Part shown: in pieces, positions 34,848-47,104 of the stretch
Position numbering within the stretch: position 1 is the first letter of the stretch
Layout of the letters: each line of letters begins with the position of its first letter
Assembly (NCBI GenBank): GCA_028456385.1
Contig: JALNQF010000024.1
Coordinates: 1-64,000, forward strand
From: Ophiosphaerella korrae
Lineage: Eukaryota; Ascomycota; Dothideomycetes; Pleosporales; Phaeosphaeriaceae
DNA: 64,000 nucleotides
Direction: 5' to 3'
Made by a program: the position numbers and the translations under genes
Notes under the pieces: model-generated
Databases searched by the model: none
What the model was told of the DNA's origin: nothing
The model's input: the letters and a program-made list of their open reading frames with translations, nothing else

Positions 34848-36521
34848 TCACTCTTCATATCCCCAGCGCCAATGCTCTTTTCTAAACCCCATGTCCCGGT
34901 TCACCCACCCCGAGCTCATTCCACCCACATCCTCTCGACCCACTCCCCTCCCAACCTCCGATCTCGGCCGCCCAGTCACGCTATCAAACAACGGCTTCCC
35001 ATACGCCGACTTAGTCCTCTTCTTCGCCTCCTCTCCCACCCCCCTCTCTTTCTCCCTCTCCTCCTTCACCCTAGCCTCCTCTTCTTTCCTTTTTTTCTCC
35101 TCCTCCCTATAAATCGCCGCCCCAACAAACCCCTGTGCACCCAACGGCTCATCCACCCCCGGCAAGCCAAACTCATTCCGTACGTACGCCGTCTCCTTAT
35201 CGCTGGCAATCACGCGGCCACCAGTGTGATTCTGGTGCAGTCCGGATTCCTGCGGGCAGAGGCCGATGGGGAGGCCTAGCGCAGGCTTGCTGTAGAGGTA
35301 GGGCTCAATGGCGAGCGTGCGGGCGCGCGCGGTTTGTACGGCTTTGTTGGCGTCGAAGCGTTCTTCCCATGAGAGGAGCGTCATGTCGCGGAAGGCGTGG
35401 CGGAAGGCGCGCCAGGCGGTGGCGAAGGGCGAGGACATAGGACAGATGAGCGCCTTGTAGGGGGCGGTTGGGGAAGGGGTGGTGCGGGTGATGAGGGAGC
35501 GGAGACGTTGGGCTTCTGGGTGGACGGTGGTGGGGGCTGTTTGGGTATTCGCTGCTCCGTTGGCTTCTTGCTGGAGAGGCGCGCCCGTAGCTTGGCTGGC
35601 GGGTGGCGTGTACTGAACGAAAGTGCAGTATGTATGTGGTGTTACGTGGCTCTCCAGAATACTAAGCTGGTAATGGGTGATGTTGTTCAGCGCGAAGTTG
35701 CTCCGAGCGAGGACAATCTTGTACTCAAAGCCGGTAGAGTCGAGGTAATAGTGGTAGAGATCTTTGAGAGAAATTTTCTTAGCTTGTGGTTCCCCAACAG
35801 TAGACAAACTGACAGTGGCCTTTGACGATGAAGACAAAGTTGACCTGACTGAAGTGGCTGATGTTGGAGGTGCAGAACTTGGTCCTGAGCCCGTTTGGTG
35901 TGAAGATTGATCCTCAGCTCCATTCACAGCTTGTTCTGATCCCGAAGTTGAGGATTTCTTCGCAGCCTTTCCAGCTTTTGCAGCCTTCTGCACGGCTTCG
36001 GCAGCCTCGCGCTCCGTCCGCCTGCGCACCAAGTCGTCTTTTGCGCTCTCAAAGGGCATGTCAACCGTAGGTGCGAAGAAGAAACTCTTCGAGGCTTTAG
36101 GCTTTCGGGCTTGGGGAAGTTTCTTCGACGTACCTGAACCAGTGAGCTCTTTAATCCTTTTGCACCCATCCAAGAACTTCTTACCGTCGGCAACAACACC
36201 TAGCTTCTTCAAATCCTTCTTTCTCTGTGCGTTTTTCTTAATGTTCTCCCAGGTATACTTCTTTTCTGCGAGCTTGCGCTTGCGCTGCAATGAGTCTTCT
36301 AGCCAGTCATAATTGACGATGAAGATGTTCAGTTCTGCTGCTCGCATGACCGGGTCGGTGACCTTCTTCCAAGCATCCTTTCCGACGACCAAATGAGTGA
36401 CACGTTCGTCAACTTTAAAAGAATACCGGCCGTCGTTAGCGGTCACCCATTTCTTGATTGTGGCTGGGTCAGCGGGGAGGGTGCCATCAGTGGCGATGAC
36501 AAGGTTGGACAGGACGCCCAT
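34848..36521 (-). CDS. BRCT-domain protein
   Basis: Single exon, 557 residues from the ATG at 36521; the frame is open upstream but begins at a GTG, and the BRCT domain starts exactly at this Met. Residues 1-95 form one BRCT domain: LSNLVIATDG, DGRYSFKVDERVTHLVVGKDAW, and FIVNYDWLEDSL with the conserved Trp. A Lys-rich stretch (~96-150) resembles a nuclear localisation signal. A Ser/Thr/Ala-rich linker leads to a second conserved region (~285-440: ISLKDLYHYYLDSTGFEYKIVL, then SPFATAWRAFRHAFRDMTLLSWEERF). The C-terminus has a highly charged EEEKKRKEEEARVKEE coiled-coil segment. BRCT domains bind phosphopeptides or other BRCTs, usually in DNA damage response. The exact orthologue was not identified. 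Confidence 0.78.
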   Translation of the reverse strand: MGVLSNLVIATDGTLPADPATIKKWVTANDGRYSFKVDERVTHLVVGKDAWKKVTDPVMRAAELNIFIVNYDWLEDSLQRKRKLAEKKYTWENIKKNAQRKKDLKKLGVVADGKKFLDGCKRIKELTGSGTSKKLPQARKPKASKSFFFAPTVDMPFESAKDDLVRRRTEREAAEAVQKAAKAGKAAKKSSTSGSEQAVNGAEDQSSHQTGSGPSSAPPTSATSVRSTLSSSSKATVSLSTVGEPQAKKISLKDLYHYYLDSTGFEYKIVLARSNFALNNITHYQLSILESHVTPHTYCTFVQYTPPASQATGAPLQQEANGAANTQTAPTTVHPEAQRLRSLITRTTPSPTAPYKALICPMSSPFATAWRAFRHAFRDMTLLSWEERFDANKAVQTARARTLAIEPYLYSKPALGLPIGLCPQESGLHQNHTGGRVIASDKETAYVRNEFGLPGVDEPLGAQGFVGAAIYREEEKKRKEEEARVKEEREKERGVGEEAKKRTKSAYGKPLFDSVTGRPRSEVGRGVGREDVGGMSSGWVNRDMGFRKEHWRWGYEE

Positions 36522-36951
36522 ATTGTTGGGAGGGTCTGAGAAACGCAATGATAAAAATGACTCGGCCACTATCTTGAAAAAAGGTTTCTCGATGAGCTGT
36601 TGGAGAGTAATGGGATCGCGGCGAAAAATATATCTTCTACCGGGTACCGAACAGGCGCGGGAACAAGATACTGCTACAAATCTTACTTTTTGGTAGCAAA
36701 CACACACTAAAGTGAGAATTAAGGGACATGCATAGTCTACGGCAAGGTGAGAAAGCGGCAGCCGCTAGCCATTGCGACTCCAAGGAAATATCTCACGTTG
36801 TAGAGAAGGACAGGTTATTATGAAGAGGGAAAGAACCTGCTCAACCGTTGCATAGAAATCATTAATTCATTCAAACAAGACTCAACCGAAGATATCATCA
36901 GGTCAAAGGCGTTTAATCCTGATTGGGACGTTTCCTTGTACAAATCAGTCG
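36522..36951. other. Intergenic, no gene seen
   Basis: Promoter of the BRCT gene and 3' flank of trpC, both on the minus strand. Confidence 0.5.
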
Positions 36952-39252
36952 CTAACCTTTCACCGTCTTGACAAACGCTCGAATCTTTTCCAAGCTTTGC
37001 TGATCACCTTCCTCAACACCACTGCTGACATCAACACACTTGACCCGGTTCCGGTAGCTATCAAGGCTAGCCAATGTCTTCTCAACATTTTTAGGATTGA
37101 GACCGCCGGCGAGGATAACTTTGACGCCGTCGTCTTTCGCGAATACTTGCTTCACATCTGCAAGATCCAACTGCTTGCCGGTACCACCAGAGCCTGCGTC
37201 TAGAAGTGGCAACGCGTGGTATCCTCTGACGCCAATACAGCAATCATGTGGTTTGAAAGCTCTGATGACCGGCACAGGTATCAACTTGGCCCATTCGATA
37301 GGCTCCTGGCCGTGAAGCTGCACAACATCAAGGTTTAGTAATCGTTGCTGCCCGAGCACATATTCGAGGGATTGGTTTCGGAAGACTCCTACCAGGAGCG
37401 CACGATCGTCAGTGGAGATAAGCTCCGAAGCGCCGTGTTCGAAGAAATCAGAAGCTGCCTTGGAGTCGCGCATGAAGGCAGATCTAGAAACATGAGGCTT
37501 CTTTGTTGTGTGGACTGTCTCTGAAATGGCTAAAGCTGTATCAGCTGACACCGTTCGCTTGAGACCGGTAGCTAATATTATCCCAATCAAATCCGCACCT
37601 GCTTCGATCGCAGCTTTTGCAGCCTCGGGAGTTCTTGTTCCACAGATTTTTACCAGCGGGCTTGCGGATTTTAGCGGGTCCTCTGCTGGTGCACTACCGA
37701 GAAGTTCTGCAATGAACTGTTCCGTGTTGGAAGCCCGCATGATTGCTTCGCCAACCAAAACCGCACCCACACCACTCTTGGTATATGGCTCAACATCCTT
37801 AGGTCCCGCAATACCGCTCAAGGCGCATAAGATGGTATCCTTCGGGACTATACCCACCAAGCGGGTCGTTGTCTCCATGTCGACCTCGAAGCTCACCAAA
37901 TTGCGGTTGTTGACGCCGATTACTTTTGAACCAAGCTTCACTGCAATCTCTGTTTCTTCGACGTTCTGAACTTCCACCAATGGTTCCATGCCGAGCGAGC
38001 GAGAGTAGTTGTAAAGTTGCTTTAGGAGTGCCTCGTCCAACATCTTCACAATCAAGAGAACAGTATCAGCGCCCGCGAGCCTGGCTTCTAAGATTTGGTA
38101 TTCGTCGAAGATGAATTCTTTGCGCAGTACCGCTGGACGATTCGGCATTCCTTCAAGACTTTGCCGAACCGCTCGCAGATCATCGATACTTCCCCTAAAC
38201 CATTCCGGCTCCGTTAAAACAGAAATAGTGCTAGCACCAGCTTTTGCGTACTTCCTCGCTTGAGCTGGTGCGCATGTTGTCAAGCTAATGACGCCTTTTG
38301 AGGGTGAAGCACGCTTGATTTCTGCCATGAGCGAAAGGCGAAAGGGTGATTGCCTCAGGCGGCTGGGAAAGTCAATCTGTGGAGGTGCTAGGTTGAGGTC
38401 ATACGATGCTTGCAAATCACTAGGCCTTTGGGATGGAATCTTCTTCTGCTCGGCGACTGCTACCTTACGGTGATCGTAGATCTTCGTGAGTATACTCACT
38501 TTCTTCTCTTCTTGAGCCTCTTCGATTACGCCATTCGCCGCTGGTGCACACGACTCTTTGGATAGCCTCTCATTCTCTTCCCAGGTACCACCCTGCATTT
38601 TTAGGAAATTCCTCATCATAATTCTTCCGTCTTCCGTCAATATACTTTCAGGATGAAACTGGACACCCTCAATAACGAACTCCTTATGGCGTATGCCCAT
38701 GATGACTTCCTTTACATCAGTATCTGAGTTGGCTGAAACTGTCGAGGTTACCTCCAGGCAATCTGGAAGTGTTCCGTGGGTGCCAGCCAGCGAGTGGTAT
38801 CTGGTGACGGGAACATTTTGTGGAACTTCAGCATATACTCCTTTCCCATCATGCTTGAGTGGCGATGTCTTCCCATGCAGGATCTGACCGGTGACATCGA
38901 CGGTGCCACCAAAGCTATAGTACATGCATTGTGCTCCCATACAGACACCAAGGATGGGTATCTTGCCGCTGAAATGCTTAATCGCATCGTTGCTTATCCC
39001 AGCATCTTTGGCTGGGTGTCCAGGGCCAGGACTGATGACCAGCTGTGTGGGGTTCTTGGCGATCAGCTCGTCAACGGTAATTTCGTCGTTGCGAAATACC
39101 GTCACTTTGGCTCCCTCGAAGACAAGGTATTGGTATACATTCCAAGTGAAGGAATCATAGTTGTCTATGAGGATAAGATTTGAAGCGGTGGGTATCGGTG
39201 GAGATGGATCAGGATGGCGAGGCGAGTGGTCGATCAGCCCAAGCGAAGACAT
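36952..39252 (-). CDS. trpC: TrpC: anthranilate synthase glutaminase / IGP synthase / PRA isomerase
   Basis: Single exon, 766 residues from the ATG at 39252 (an upstream open extension lacks family similarity). The order is: type-I glutamine amidotransferase at ~25-235 ([28 protein letters not shown] with the nucleophile Cys, and [10 protein letters not shown] with the His/Glu of the triad); indole-3-glycerol-phosphate synthase at ~255-520 ([45 protein letters not shown]); and phosphoribosylanthranilate isomerase at ~545-766 ([41 protein letters not shown]). The glutaminase supplies ammonia to TrpE for anthranilate; the other two carry out later tryptophan steps. This three-domain fusion is standard in filamentous ascomycetes. 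A GCN4/CPC1-type site lies upstream. Confidence 0.98.
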   Translation of the reverse strand: MSSLGLIDHSPRHPDPSPPIPTASNLILIDNYDSFTWNVYQYLVFEGAKVTVFRNDEITVDELIAKNPTQLVISPGPGHPAKDAGISNDAIKHFSGKIPILGVCMGAQCMYYSFGGTVDVTGQILHGKTSPLKHDGKGVYAEVPQNVPVTRYHSLAGTHGTLPDCLEVTSTVSANSDTDVKEVIMGIRHKEFVIEGVQFHPESILTEDGRIMMRNFLKMQGGTWEENERLSKESCAPAANGVIEEAQEEKKVSILTKIYDHRKVAVAEQKKIPSQRPSDLQASYDLNLAPPQIDFPSRLRQSPFRLSLMAEIKRASPSKGVISLTTCAPAQARKYAKAGASTISVLTEPEWFRGSIDDLRAVRQSLEGMPNRPAVLRKEFIFDEYQILEARLAGADTVLLIVKMLDEALLKQLYNYSRSLGMEPLVEVQNVEETEIAVKLGSKVIGVNNRNLVSFEVDMETTTRLVGIVPKDTILCALSGIAGPKDVEPYTKSGVGAVLVGEAIMRASNTEQFIAELLGSAPAEDPLKSASPLVKICGTRTPEAAKAAIEAGADLIGIILATGLKRTVSADTALAISETVHTTKKPHVSRSAFMRDSKAASDFFEHGASELISTDDRALLVGVFRNQSLEYVLGQQRLLNLDVVQLHGQEPIEWAKLIPVPVIRAFKPHDCCIGVRGYHALPLLDAGSGGTGKQLDLADVKQVFAKDDGVKVILAGGLNPKNVEKTLASLDSYRNRVKCVDVSSGVEEGDQQSLEKIRAFVKTVKG

Positions 39253-39803
39253 GTTGGAGTTGAAGAAGACGGAGAAGAGGGCAGAGGGAGGAAGACGCAA
39301 TTGAATTGCTCCGCGTAGATGACGTCCGGGGTTGTGATAGGCCGCGGGATGGCTCCGATAGGTCTGACAGGGATAAGTGATGGTAGAAAGCGAAATGTTG
39401 ACAACCCCGCCCTCAACAAGCTCCAGGCAGTTCAATTGAACGTTGTTGCGCGTCAAGAGTGGCAAGGGTATGCAAATCAGTGTATCTGGCGTCCAGAAGA
39501 AATTCGGCGCCACGTTAGCACACGTGAGCCCATAGGGCGGGGATGAGTCAACCTGTCTTTACTGTGGTTAAAATGAACGAATCGACTAAACCATGACCGC
39601 ATCGGGCTTATCGGAGATTGGGGCACCAGCCACACCAAGCCACATGTGGGCACCAGCCACAGGCCCTGGCTAGCGCCTTGACTTTCACCAACGCGACTTT
39701 GAAGACACTCAGACCAGACAAGACAAGCGCTCCACACCACGCCTGCCCTCCCTTCCATGGCCTTTGGCTAGCTGCATCACACCAAGCGCACGTCAGCGCA
39801 ACC
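39253..39803. other. Divergent promoter region trpC / Nup188
   Basis: Holds a CACGTG (39521-39526), a GCN4-type site (39544-39550), and a 14-bp direct repeat GGGCACCAGCCACA at 39621-39634 and 39648-39661. Confidence 0.55.
39544..39550. promoter_or_regulatory. TGAGTCA site (GCN4/CPC1 type)
   Basis: Perfect TGASTCA consensus 292 bp upstream of the trpC ATG. The bZIP factors Gcn4/CPC1/CpcA bind this site and induce amino-acid biosynthesis genes, including trpC in filamentous fungi, on amino-acid starvation. The context makes function likely. Confidence 0.65.
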
Positions 39804-42800
39804 ATGGCCTCCCACCAATCGCCCGAGCTGGACCTGTCCAAGTGTTTCAAAGGCGAACAGCAGCTTGTGTATGTTTACCTGCCCGCGCAGCGCACCAACC
39901 TCGATTGTTGACAAAGTCCAGCACCTGGGATATCGCATACCGTGCGCTTTGCGACCCCGAAACCGCGTCGAAGAGCAGCACCCTGCGTGCCTTCCTGGCC
40001 GCAACCGAGAACGCCCAAATCCTCAGCAGGCCGTGGAAGCCTTTTCCAGACCCGTCGCCGCAGGAGAAGAGCAAATTTGAGTCCAAGACAGCACCAATCA
40101 GCGTCACGCCGTCAGAAAAGGGCCCCTTCAGTCTTGACGAGATCAAGGAAGACAGCCTGTGGCTTTCCAAAGAGGCGCAAATCTCCGAATATGCGGCCCT
40201 GCGGCTGGTTGCGCAGGAATGGCAGAGCAGGTCCATGGTCCAGCTACTGAGTGGGTTGACTGAAGAGGAGGCGCTGAGCGTACAGGAAGCCGCTGGTATT
40301 GCGCATCTGGGCGCGTCGACCTTCGCCCCTAACTCGTCCATCCTCTCCACACCGCTCACTACCAAAGTCGCACAATTCGATACCCAAGACCAGCGACGCC
40401 TGCGTATCATCGAAACATATCACTCCACCTGCGCCTCAATACTTCGTGTCAGCCAGCTCCTCGTCTCGTGGGGCTCTGTGTCACAACTGCGGAATCAGAC
40501 CATCTACGGTAACGACTACCATACCCTAGGTGCCGGGTGGATTGAGGAGCTTGGCCAGAAAGTTGCTGCAGCCCAGAGTGGAGGAGCTGGCGCAGCATCA
40601 GGTGCAAAGGCTCTTGATGACTGTCTACAGGCAGCGCAAACAAGATGTGCCTCACTAGAGGCTGGATATGGATGGGATGTCAGCGAATCGATCATAGAGG
40701 CCGCATCTGAAAGCTGGGTCGTGGCTCAGACAACGGAGCTTTTACACATTCTCCACCTAGCTCTTGCGCACTCGGATGTCATTATCAAGGGCTTCATCTC
40801 GGCTGCCACTATCGAAGATTGGTTCAAGTTCTTCCTACAAAGCGGCTTCTTCCGCGAGTTTCTTACCGTGAGTGCACAAAATCAACCAATTATGACAGTC
40901 GACTAATAAATGTAGGTTACTGCTCGCCAACGGCCATTGATCCCCATCATCCAGCTACTAACATCACTCGTCTCCCTTTCCATTCTCAAGATCGATGTCA
41001 TAATCAACGACCTTGATTCGGGCGATTACAAGAATTGGGACCGGTCATCATACATCCTCAACACGGGCGTAGTTGCGAACATCACGACTCTATTTGGAGA
41101 AGCAAGGCATCTTGGTGCGAGCCCAGCCACTCCACCCATCTTCGCTTGGGCTACCCTTACCTGGAAGCTCATTGGTCGTGCGAGCGACGAAGAGCAGGAA
41201 CAGGAACGTCTGCTGGAGTCACCGGGCGCTTCGTATTCGTCTTTGCCTACATCGTCTGCACTGGAAGAGCCTGCAATGGCCGTGAGAAACCTAGAGACAC
41301 ACGAACTTTTTGATGGCACTACTCCGTCGCAAAGCCTTGCTGAGGCAAGCTCAGAAAATGGAGTCCTGGGTATCATCAATCAACTCATTGAGACAGCCTT
41401 GCCTGCGTTTGGAACCCAAGTCGACCAAGTCTCGCGTGACCGAATACGGCTCCTTTTTCTCCAACTCCTCCGTGCAGCATTAGGCAGCAACATCGTATCA
41501 TACAGCCCGGACCTACTTTCTACCACATACGCCATCCTGGAGGGAGACAGGACCTTCCGCACATGGGTAGATGAGGATGTATCTCGTCAAGCCGATCCAG
41601 TCGTCTCGTACTTCTTGGAAGACGAGTATATTTTGAGGCCACTTTTGCTTAACGAAGCTCGCCTGCGTTATCCATACGAGATGACGCCATTCCTCAAGTT
41701 TTGTAGCGTGCTAGCACGAGGGGATAACCCAACGCAGAACGGAGTGTCCTCGTTCGTGGACAAGCTCACCAACTCAACCCAATTGATGCAACGCCTGCCA
41801 GAGGGTTTCAGAGATTACGCGCTTACACGCGAAGAAGAAAATGCAAATTGGGTCGAGCTTACAGGACCTTTACCACTATTCTCGTCTGGAGGGGTATCAA
41901 ACTTCCTTGGCCAACGGCGTCTTTTGTCATCGGCAGCGACTGGGCCAACCGATGGACTTTTAGAGATTCCTGCGGGCACAGAAGGAATCATCGTTGATGA
42001 AAGTAGCCGACCTTTCGTGGCAGTGTGGCGTTTCCAACATTCCACATTGACGTATCTCGTTCAGCTCCTTTCCACCTACCCTGTTGGATGTAACCGGGTT
42101 GAGCTCACGACACAGGAACCAGCTGCTCAAGTGAGCGTTACTGAGATTGTTGGGCTTTTCGCCGATCTCATTCACTCCTCATTGCAATCTTTGGATGGTG
42201 TGTGCTCGACCGAATTATTGGACGCGCTCAGTATCAATGTTGAAGGCGGCCCAGACACGGTCAGTGTAATACTTGCTATTTTCGAAGAGGAGTTGCTCCG
42301 ACTTTGTGAAAACCCCAACAACGAAGCGTCGCTTGAACTTCTAGTCAACTGTACCCATTTCTTGGAAGTCTTGGCAGCTATTGCGCCTCAGAGAGTATGG
42401 CCTTGGTTGGCTAGAAGCCGACTTCTTGAAGGCGACGGAAATGGTGGCAGTTTAGCAGCAATTCTAATCGGCACCGAAATGGTTCTTGGCCGATACAACT
42501 TCTTGATCGGTTGCATTCGCCTTTACAAGGCACTTGTAACGGATGCAGTCGACCGATCAGTTGCTCGGAAAAATCCTAGTAAAGCACTGAGCCGTTTTAA
42601 TACCACGGCACCTGTGGAGAGTGGCACATCAGACAAAATTATGAGCACTATCCTTTTTACATTTGGTCGAACGCTTGCGAGCATATATGAGAGCTCCTTG
42701 AGCTGGAAGTACATGAGTTCAGAACACCGCCCAGAGATCAACATCGCCATATGTGACGTCTTCACCAAGATCTTACATGTCACCTATGGTGTCGACGATG

Positions 42801-45520
42801 CGCCAAAGCTATCTAGCAAGCTGACAACGCTTGTTGCATCCATTGCTGAATACATCACCCAGTTATACCTAAGCAAATCCGAAAATTCAATGCCTACGAA
42901 TCCCATCTTAGCATCATTGGTCATTGGAGTTGGCCCGGCGAATGGTACTATACTCACAAGCTCGGGGATCCTATGGCAGCAACAAACACAAGCCACCTTG
43001 ACATTTGCCTACGTATTAGTCCGGGTAGCTATGCTCCTCAACAAACCATGGACGCACCTGGAACAACAACTGTTCAAAGCGACACCGCTGCTCGCGCGAT
43101 TGTACGGGTCCAGTGACAAATGGAAATCCCAAGTTGTGCTGCTTCTCGAGACCCTAGTACGTGGAGCTGTGCGCGTGACTCACTCGGTAGACACAGAGAT
43201 GGAGATGAATGGCACAACACAAGGTCCCCGTGCCAAAATTGAGCAGCAGGAACCTCCCTCGTTACTCGGCCATCTCGGACCGCGTACAGCGAAGAACTTT
43301 TTGAGTGTATTATCCCTGCTTGACGAACCAATAAGAGTGCTTGACATCCAAACCAATGTCTGGAACTTGTTGTCTGCAGTCGTAACTTGCAAGCAGCAAT
43401 GGTTCTCGCTGTACCTGCTCACAGGAAACACACCTCGAGAGTCTGTGAAGACCAAATCAGATTCCGCCCCTCGATCAAGAAACGAGGCTTTACTCACTCG
43501 CGCACTGGATGCACTTACAAATATGAGTCTCCCTGATGTGAGTACAACTCAGCTACCGTGGGAACTATATACGTCGATGCTTGGGTTTGTTTCCTCGGCA
43601 CAGAACAACTGGTCGTGGGCTATGGGCGATTTACGGAAACACAAAGACTTCATAAGAAAGTTGCTTGGATTCCTCAATTGGATGGCAAAGCAACCGGAAT
43701 CTCTCAAAACGAATAACGAACAGGTAGAACGCTCATACCAAAACAGATTCGCCGCCTTGGCCTGCGAGGTTCTCGCTATGTACCTACATAATGCGCGGCA
43801 GGCTGGCGATATTACCGTGCTCAAGGATGTGATTTCAAGCCTAACATATCTCGAGGACCATGCACTAGATTTGCCATCATATAACGACTCTTTGCATAGG
43901 AATCTCAAGCAGCATATTGAGAGGCATTTCCCAGGCGTCACACTTTCCAACTTGAAGCGGACAACATTGTACCCAGAGTCATTCGGCCGGAACTTCTTCT
44001 ACGATATCAATCTAGCAAATCGATTGTTGAGCTTTGACAGCAAATGGACTGGACCTCGAGAGGGTACTGGGTTCGCGAACGATGTCGAAAAGGCCAATTT
44101 TAACCTTGGATTGGTAGAATCTCAGGTCCAGCTTTATCAGAGCTGGAAGTTGCTCACTCTAGAATTGAGCCATGTTGTTGGCAAGGATAACCACGTAGCG
44201 AAGATCCTGATCCGCGTGGTTAGGCGGTGTATGGAGGCTAATGCGGAATCAAATCTTCCCGAAGCGCTGTTTGGCCAGCTCGTAAACTCGCGAGCAGATT
44301 TGTCATTTGCTTTACTGAAAAAGCTTGTGGAGGCAAAGGTGGATATACCGGAAGCCCGACAGCTCCTAACCCCAGTTTGGAAGGCCGTTCGACTATCAAC
44401 ACCCGACTTCGACAGCGTTTTCGCAAGTGACGAGGTTTATTATTATCGGTCACTCCTGCGGATACTCTATCTCACTCTTCACTTCCATCTCGTTGGCGAC
44501 TCTAAACCATCCGATGACTTGTCCTATCGCTCGAGCTTCCGTGGCGCAGTGCCGACCAAGGAAAACAAACTCACCGAACCCATATCAACACAGCTTCTCG
44601 AAATTCTCGCCGACACTGTTGCCAAGGGCTTTCGAAGTTTGACCACACAACTCCACATCGACCCAGCTTCTATAACACCATCTGATGTCGCTCTTCTCAC
44701 AGCGTTGCTCCAACGTGTCATGGCTATTCCCGAAATGACAATGTGGCACTCACAAGCGGCGCTCCTGTTCGCGAACCACAACACCATCCGCTACGCCACA
44801 AGCCTGTTTTCCTGGTCCGACCGCCTCACCATCTCTAACAACGGTATCGACGACCCCATCTACGGCGAACTCAGCGTCCTCTTCCTCCTCTCCCTCTCCA
44901 GCATCCAAGCCCTCGCCGAAACCATGGCCGTCGACGGCGTCCTCTCCCAACTCAACACTGCAAACCTAATGAACTACTACCGCCGCCCTCACGGTATGGG
45001 CCCCTTCGACTCCCCCGCCCGCCTCTTCTCTATCTGGACAAAGGGCCTCCTCCCCCTTTGCCTCAACCTCCTCCTCTCCGTCGGCCCCCCCATCGCCGCC
45101 GAAATCTCCTCCTTCTTAAACCAGTTCCCCGAACAACTCGCCCGCGCCGCATCGTCCATCGCATCAAGCCCCGCGTCCCGCTCCCGCACCAAGATCTCCC
45201 TCTCCATCGCCTCCGAAACACATTCCCTCGCACTCATCTCCGCCATCATCGACAACGTGCGCAAGCAAGGGCCCAAACTCGGCATTCAGGCTAACGACGT
45301 GGGGATTTTGGATTGGGATAGGGAGAACGTCAAGGAGGATGTGGAGAGCTGGTTGAGTCGGAAGGGCGCGCTGAAGGAGCGTATTGTGGCGATGGATGAG
45401 CGCGAGGTCGAGATGTTGGCACGCAAGGGAAGGGCCGAGGAGGGGTCGAATGAGCTGGAGGGCAGGGTGTTGGGCGAGTTGGAGGATGCGGGGAGGTGTT
45501 TGGGGTTGAATGTTGGATAG
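39804..45520 (+). CDS. NUP188: Nucleoporin Nup188
   Basis: Three exons (39804-39868, 39922-40867, 40916-45520) give 1,871 residues; the first encodes only about 22 residues and joins with GT|C to TWDIAYRAL. The protein is helical throughout, an alpha-solenoid, with typical Nup188 features: an N-terminal WxxxxRAL segment; a region around YKNWDRSSYILNTGVVANITTLFGEARHLG; and a C-terminal block with FRGAVPTKENKLTEPISTQLLEILADTVAKGF, then SLFSWSDRLTI and PSPAR-like FDSPARLFSIWTKGLLPLCLNLL. The length is near that of other fungal Nup188 proteins. Nup188 is an inner-ring scaffold nucleoporin that pairs with Nic96 and helps nuclear-membrane protein passage. Nup192 is the main alternative and is less favoured because of the C-terminal motifs. 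Confidence 0.85.
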
Positions 45521-45762
45521 GGTGGTTTGCGTCGTGTGTATGTAGGTTGTTGAGATGGGAAGATTTGGGTTGGATTTGAATCAAGTGGCTGAAAAGCGGG
45601 GTGTTTGGGTAGTTTTTTTTTTGTGCATTTTTAGAATTGAATTTGAGAATAATTATGTTTGGATGAGAGAGTTGGCTGTTTTTGGTGTATGCTTGATCTT
45701 TGGACAGTGTGTGTATGTGCATCTGAGATTGTTGTTTCGTGTGCTTGAAAAGAAAATAGGTA
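45521..45762. other. Convergent 3' region
   Basis: Short gap between Nup188 and the minus-strand C2H2 gene; T/G-rich, no gene. Confidence 0.5.
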
Positions 45763-46395
45763 TTAGGGTTGTGGGGTCAGGTGTATGAAGGTTGGTGTGT
45801 GGGGTTCAGTCTTCAAAGCAGGATCTATAGTACATTCCCCAACGTGGTGCTCTTTTACATGCTTGTCCAATAACCCCCTGTGTCTAAATCTTGCATCCCA
45901 GCCAATTTTATCACATCCCACAGACGGACATTGCCAGTAATCAGCCTCTCTCGGGTGATGCGAGTCAACGTGTGTCATCAACCTCTTTTTTGTCGTAAAG
46001 TGCCATGGCATGGCATGACATTGAGGGTGCAGACAACTGAAGTTCGCCTTGCGGTATGGGTATTTCCAGTATTCAGTTACTTTTGTGTCACGTTCGAAAA
46101 CTGGGCCCCGAAACGAGTTGTATTTATGCCGAGTCCAGCCGAGCATAGCCTCGACATGGCATTCCGCTATATAAGGACTCGAAATCGTTTCCCCACGCGT
46201 TGTGTAGAACTGTTGGGGTGCAGTATTCGTGATGAGATCGTGCTCAGAGCGATATGACCGGGGCAGTGAACCCCGTTGATAATGCTTCGCTTCGCTGTAA
46301 GTGCATGCGATCGGTTCGAACAGGTACTCATAGTCAGCAGGAAGATTCAAGTAGGGAATCCACAAAAGAAAAGGCCCAGAGAGACCGCGAGGCAT
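45763..46395 (-). CDS. Small C2H2 zinc-finger protein, unknown function
   Basis: Single exon, 210 residues from a true ATG at 46395. The N-terminal ~100 residues show no known fold. The C-terminal part has two C2H2-type fingers: CLHPQC with histidines in HVDSHH, and CPSVGCDKIGW...FRHRGLLDKHVKEHH. The CxxxxC spacing and the long finger loops resemble fungal C2H2 fingers that follow HET or NLR-type modules, and the pattern is close to the CxxxGC fingers in the NLR relic at 12.1 kb. It could bind nucleic acid or act in protein contacts. No second domain is seen. Confidence 0.65.
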   Translation of the reverse strand: MPRGLSGPFLLWIPYLNLPADYEYLFEPIACTYSEAKHYQRGSLPRSYRSEHDLITNTAPQQFYTTRGETISSPYIAECHVEAMLGWTRHKYNSFRGPVFERDTKVTEYWKYPYRKANFSCLHPQCHAMPWHFTTKKRLMTHVDSHHPREADYWQCPSVGCDKIGWDARFRHRGLLDKHVKEHHVGECTIDPALKTEPHTPTFIHLTPQP

Positions 46396-47104
46396 CGCTT
46401 CTGGGACTTCTCCTATCGTAAAGTTTGGCTTGAAACAATATCTCTACTCGACAAGTACAACTATTGGAGGCCTTTGGCAGGAATCGTTGAGGATTCTCGG
46501 ATTGATTAGAGCTTGGGCGAAAGGGTCAGAACGTGGTTCTTTCCACCGTGGAAGTCAAATATTGATTGAGCGCATCTCCCACATTCTCAGCAGATGAAAT
46601 GTTGCGATCTGATTGTGAGTACAACAATAGCAATTTTGTGATTGCTCACAGGGTGGAGTGTTGTCGCCGAATTCGAGAAGGTCAGAGCAAATATGCCGGG
46701 TCCGAAGTCGTAGATGCCGAAGGCGCTTCAGTATTCTGTCAATCAGGCGACAGAGATGATTCTCTGGATATTCGGATTAAAACCCAAAACTTGGAGGAAC
46801 ATCGATATCCCTAGTGTCTAATTCCAGATCAATGACTGTGGCTGGTAATGCTGCCGCAATGCCCGCTAGCATGCTCTAAGAGATTGCCGGAATATCGTGT
46901 CTGGTAGGGAAGTCCCAGCCGTCTGAAGACTTTACCGAGAAAGTCGTTAAGTGATCCATAGAGAGGAAGCCAACTTTAAGCCACTTGACTAAGTTGGCGT
47001 CTGGGTGTGGCTGAAATGGGAAATGGTACCGCTACCCGCTTATGGCGCACATGAATGGTTAGACTTGTCAACTAAGACAGGTAAATTGCAGAAACAGCAT
47101 CAAA
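46396..47104. other. Intergenic, no gene seen
   Basis: About 0.7 kb with only short frames. Confidence 0.5.

Noticed and set aside
34755..35440. Plus-strand frames opposite the BRCT gene end
   Set aside because: Low-complexity Pro/Ser/Leu or Arg/Gly sequence mirrored from the Glu/Lys-rich coding strand; no domain.
36522..36707. N-terminal extension of the BRCT protein
   Set aside because: The frame starts at GTG, not ATG, and the BRCT domain begins at the ATG at 36521.
39253..39513. 87-residue N-terminal extension of TrpC
   Set aside because: No ATG at its start, unlike any TrpC leader I know, and it overlaps the promoter with the GCN4-type site.
44750..45294. Antisense and alternate frames in the 3' part of Nup188
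   Set aside because: Codon-bias shadows of a continuous, recognisable coding exon.
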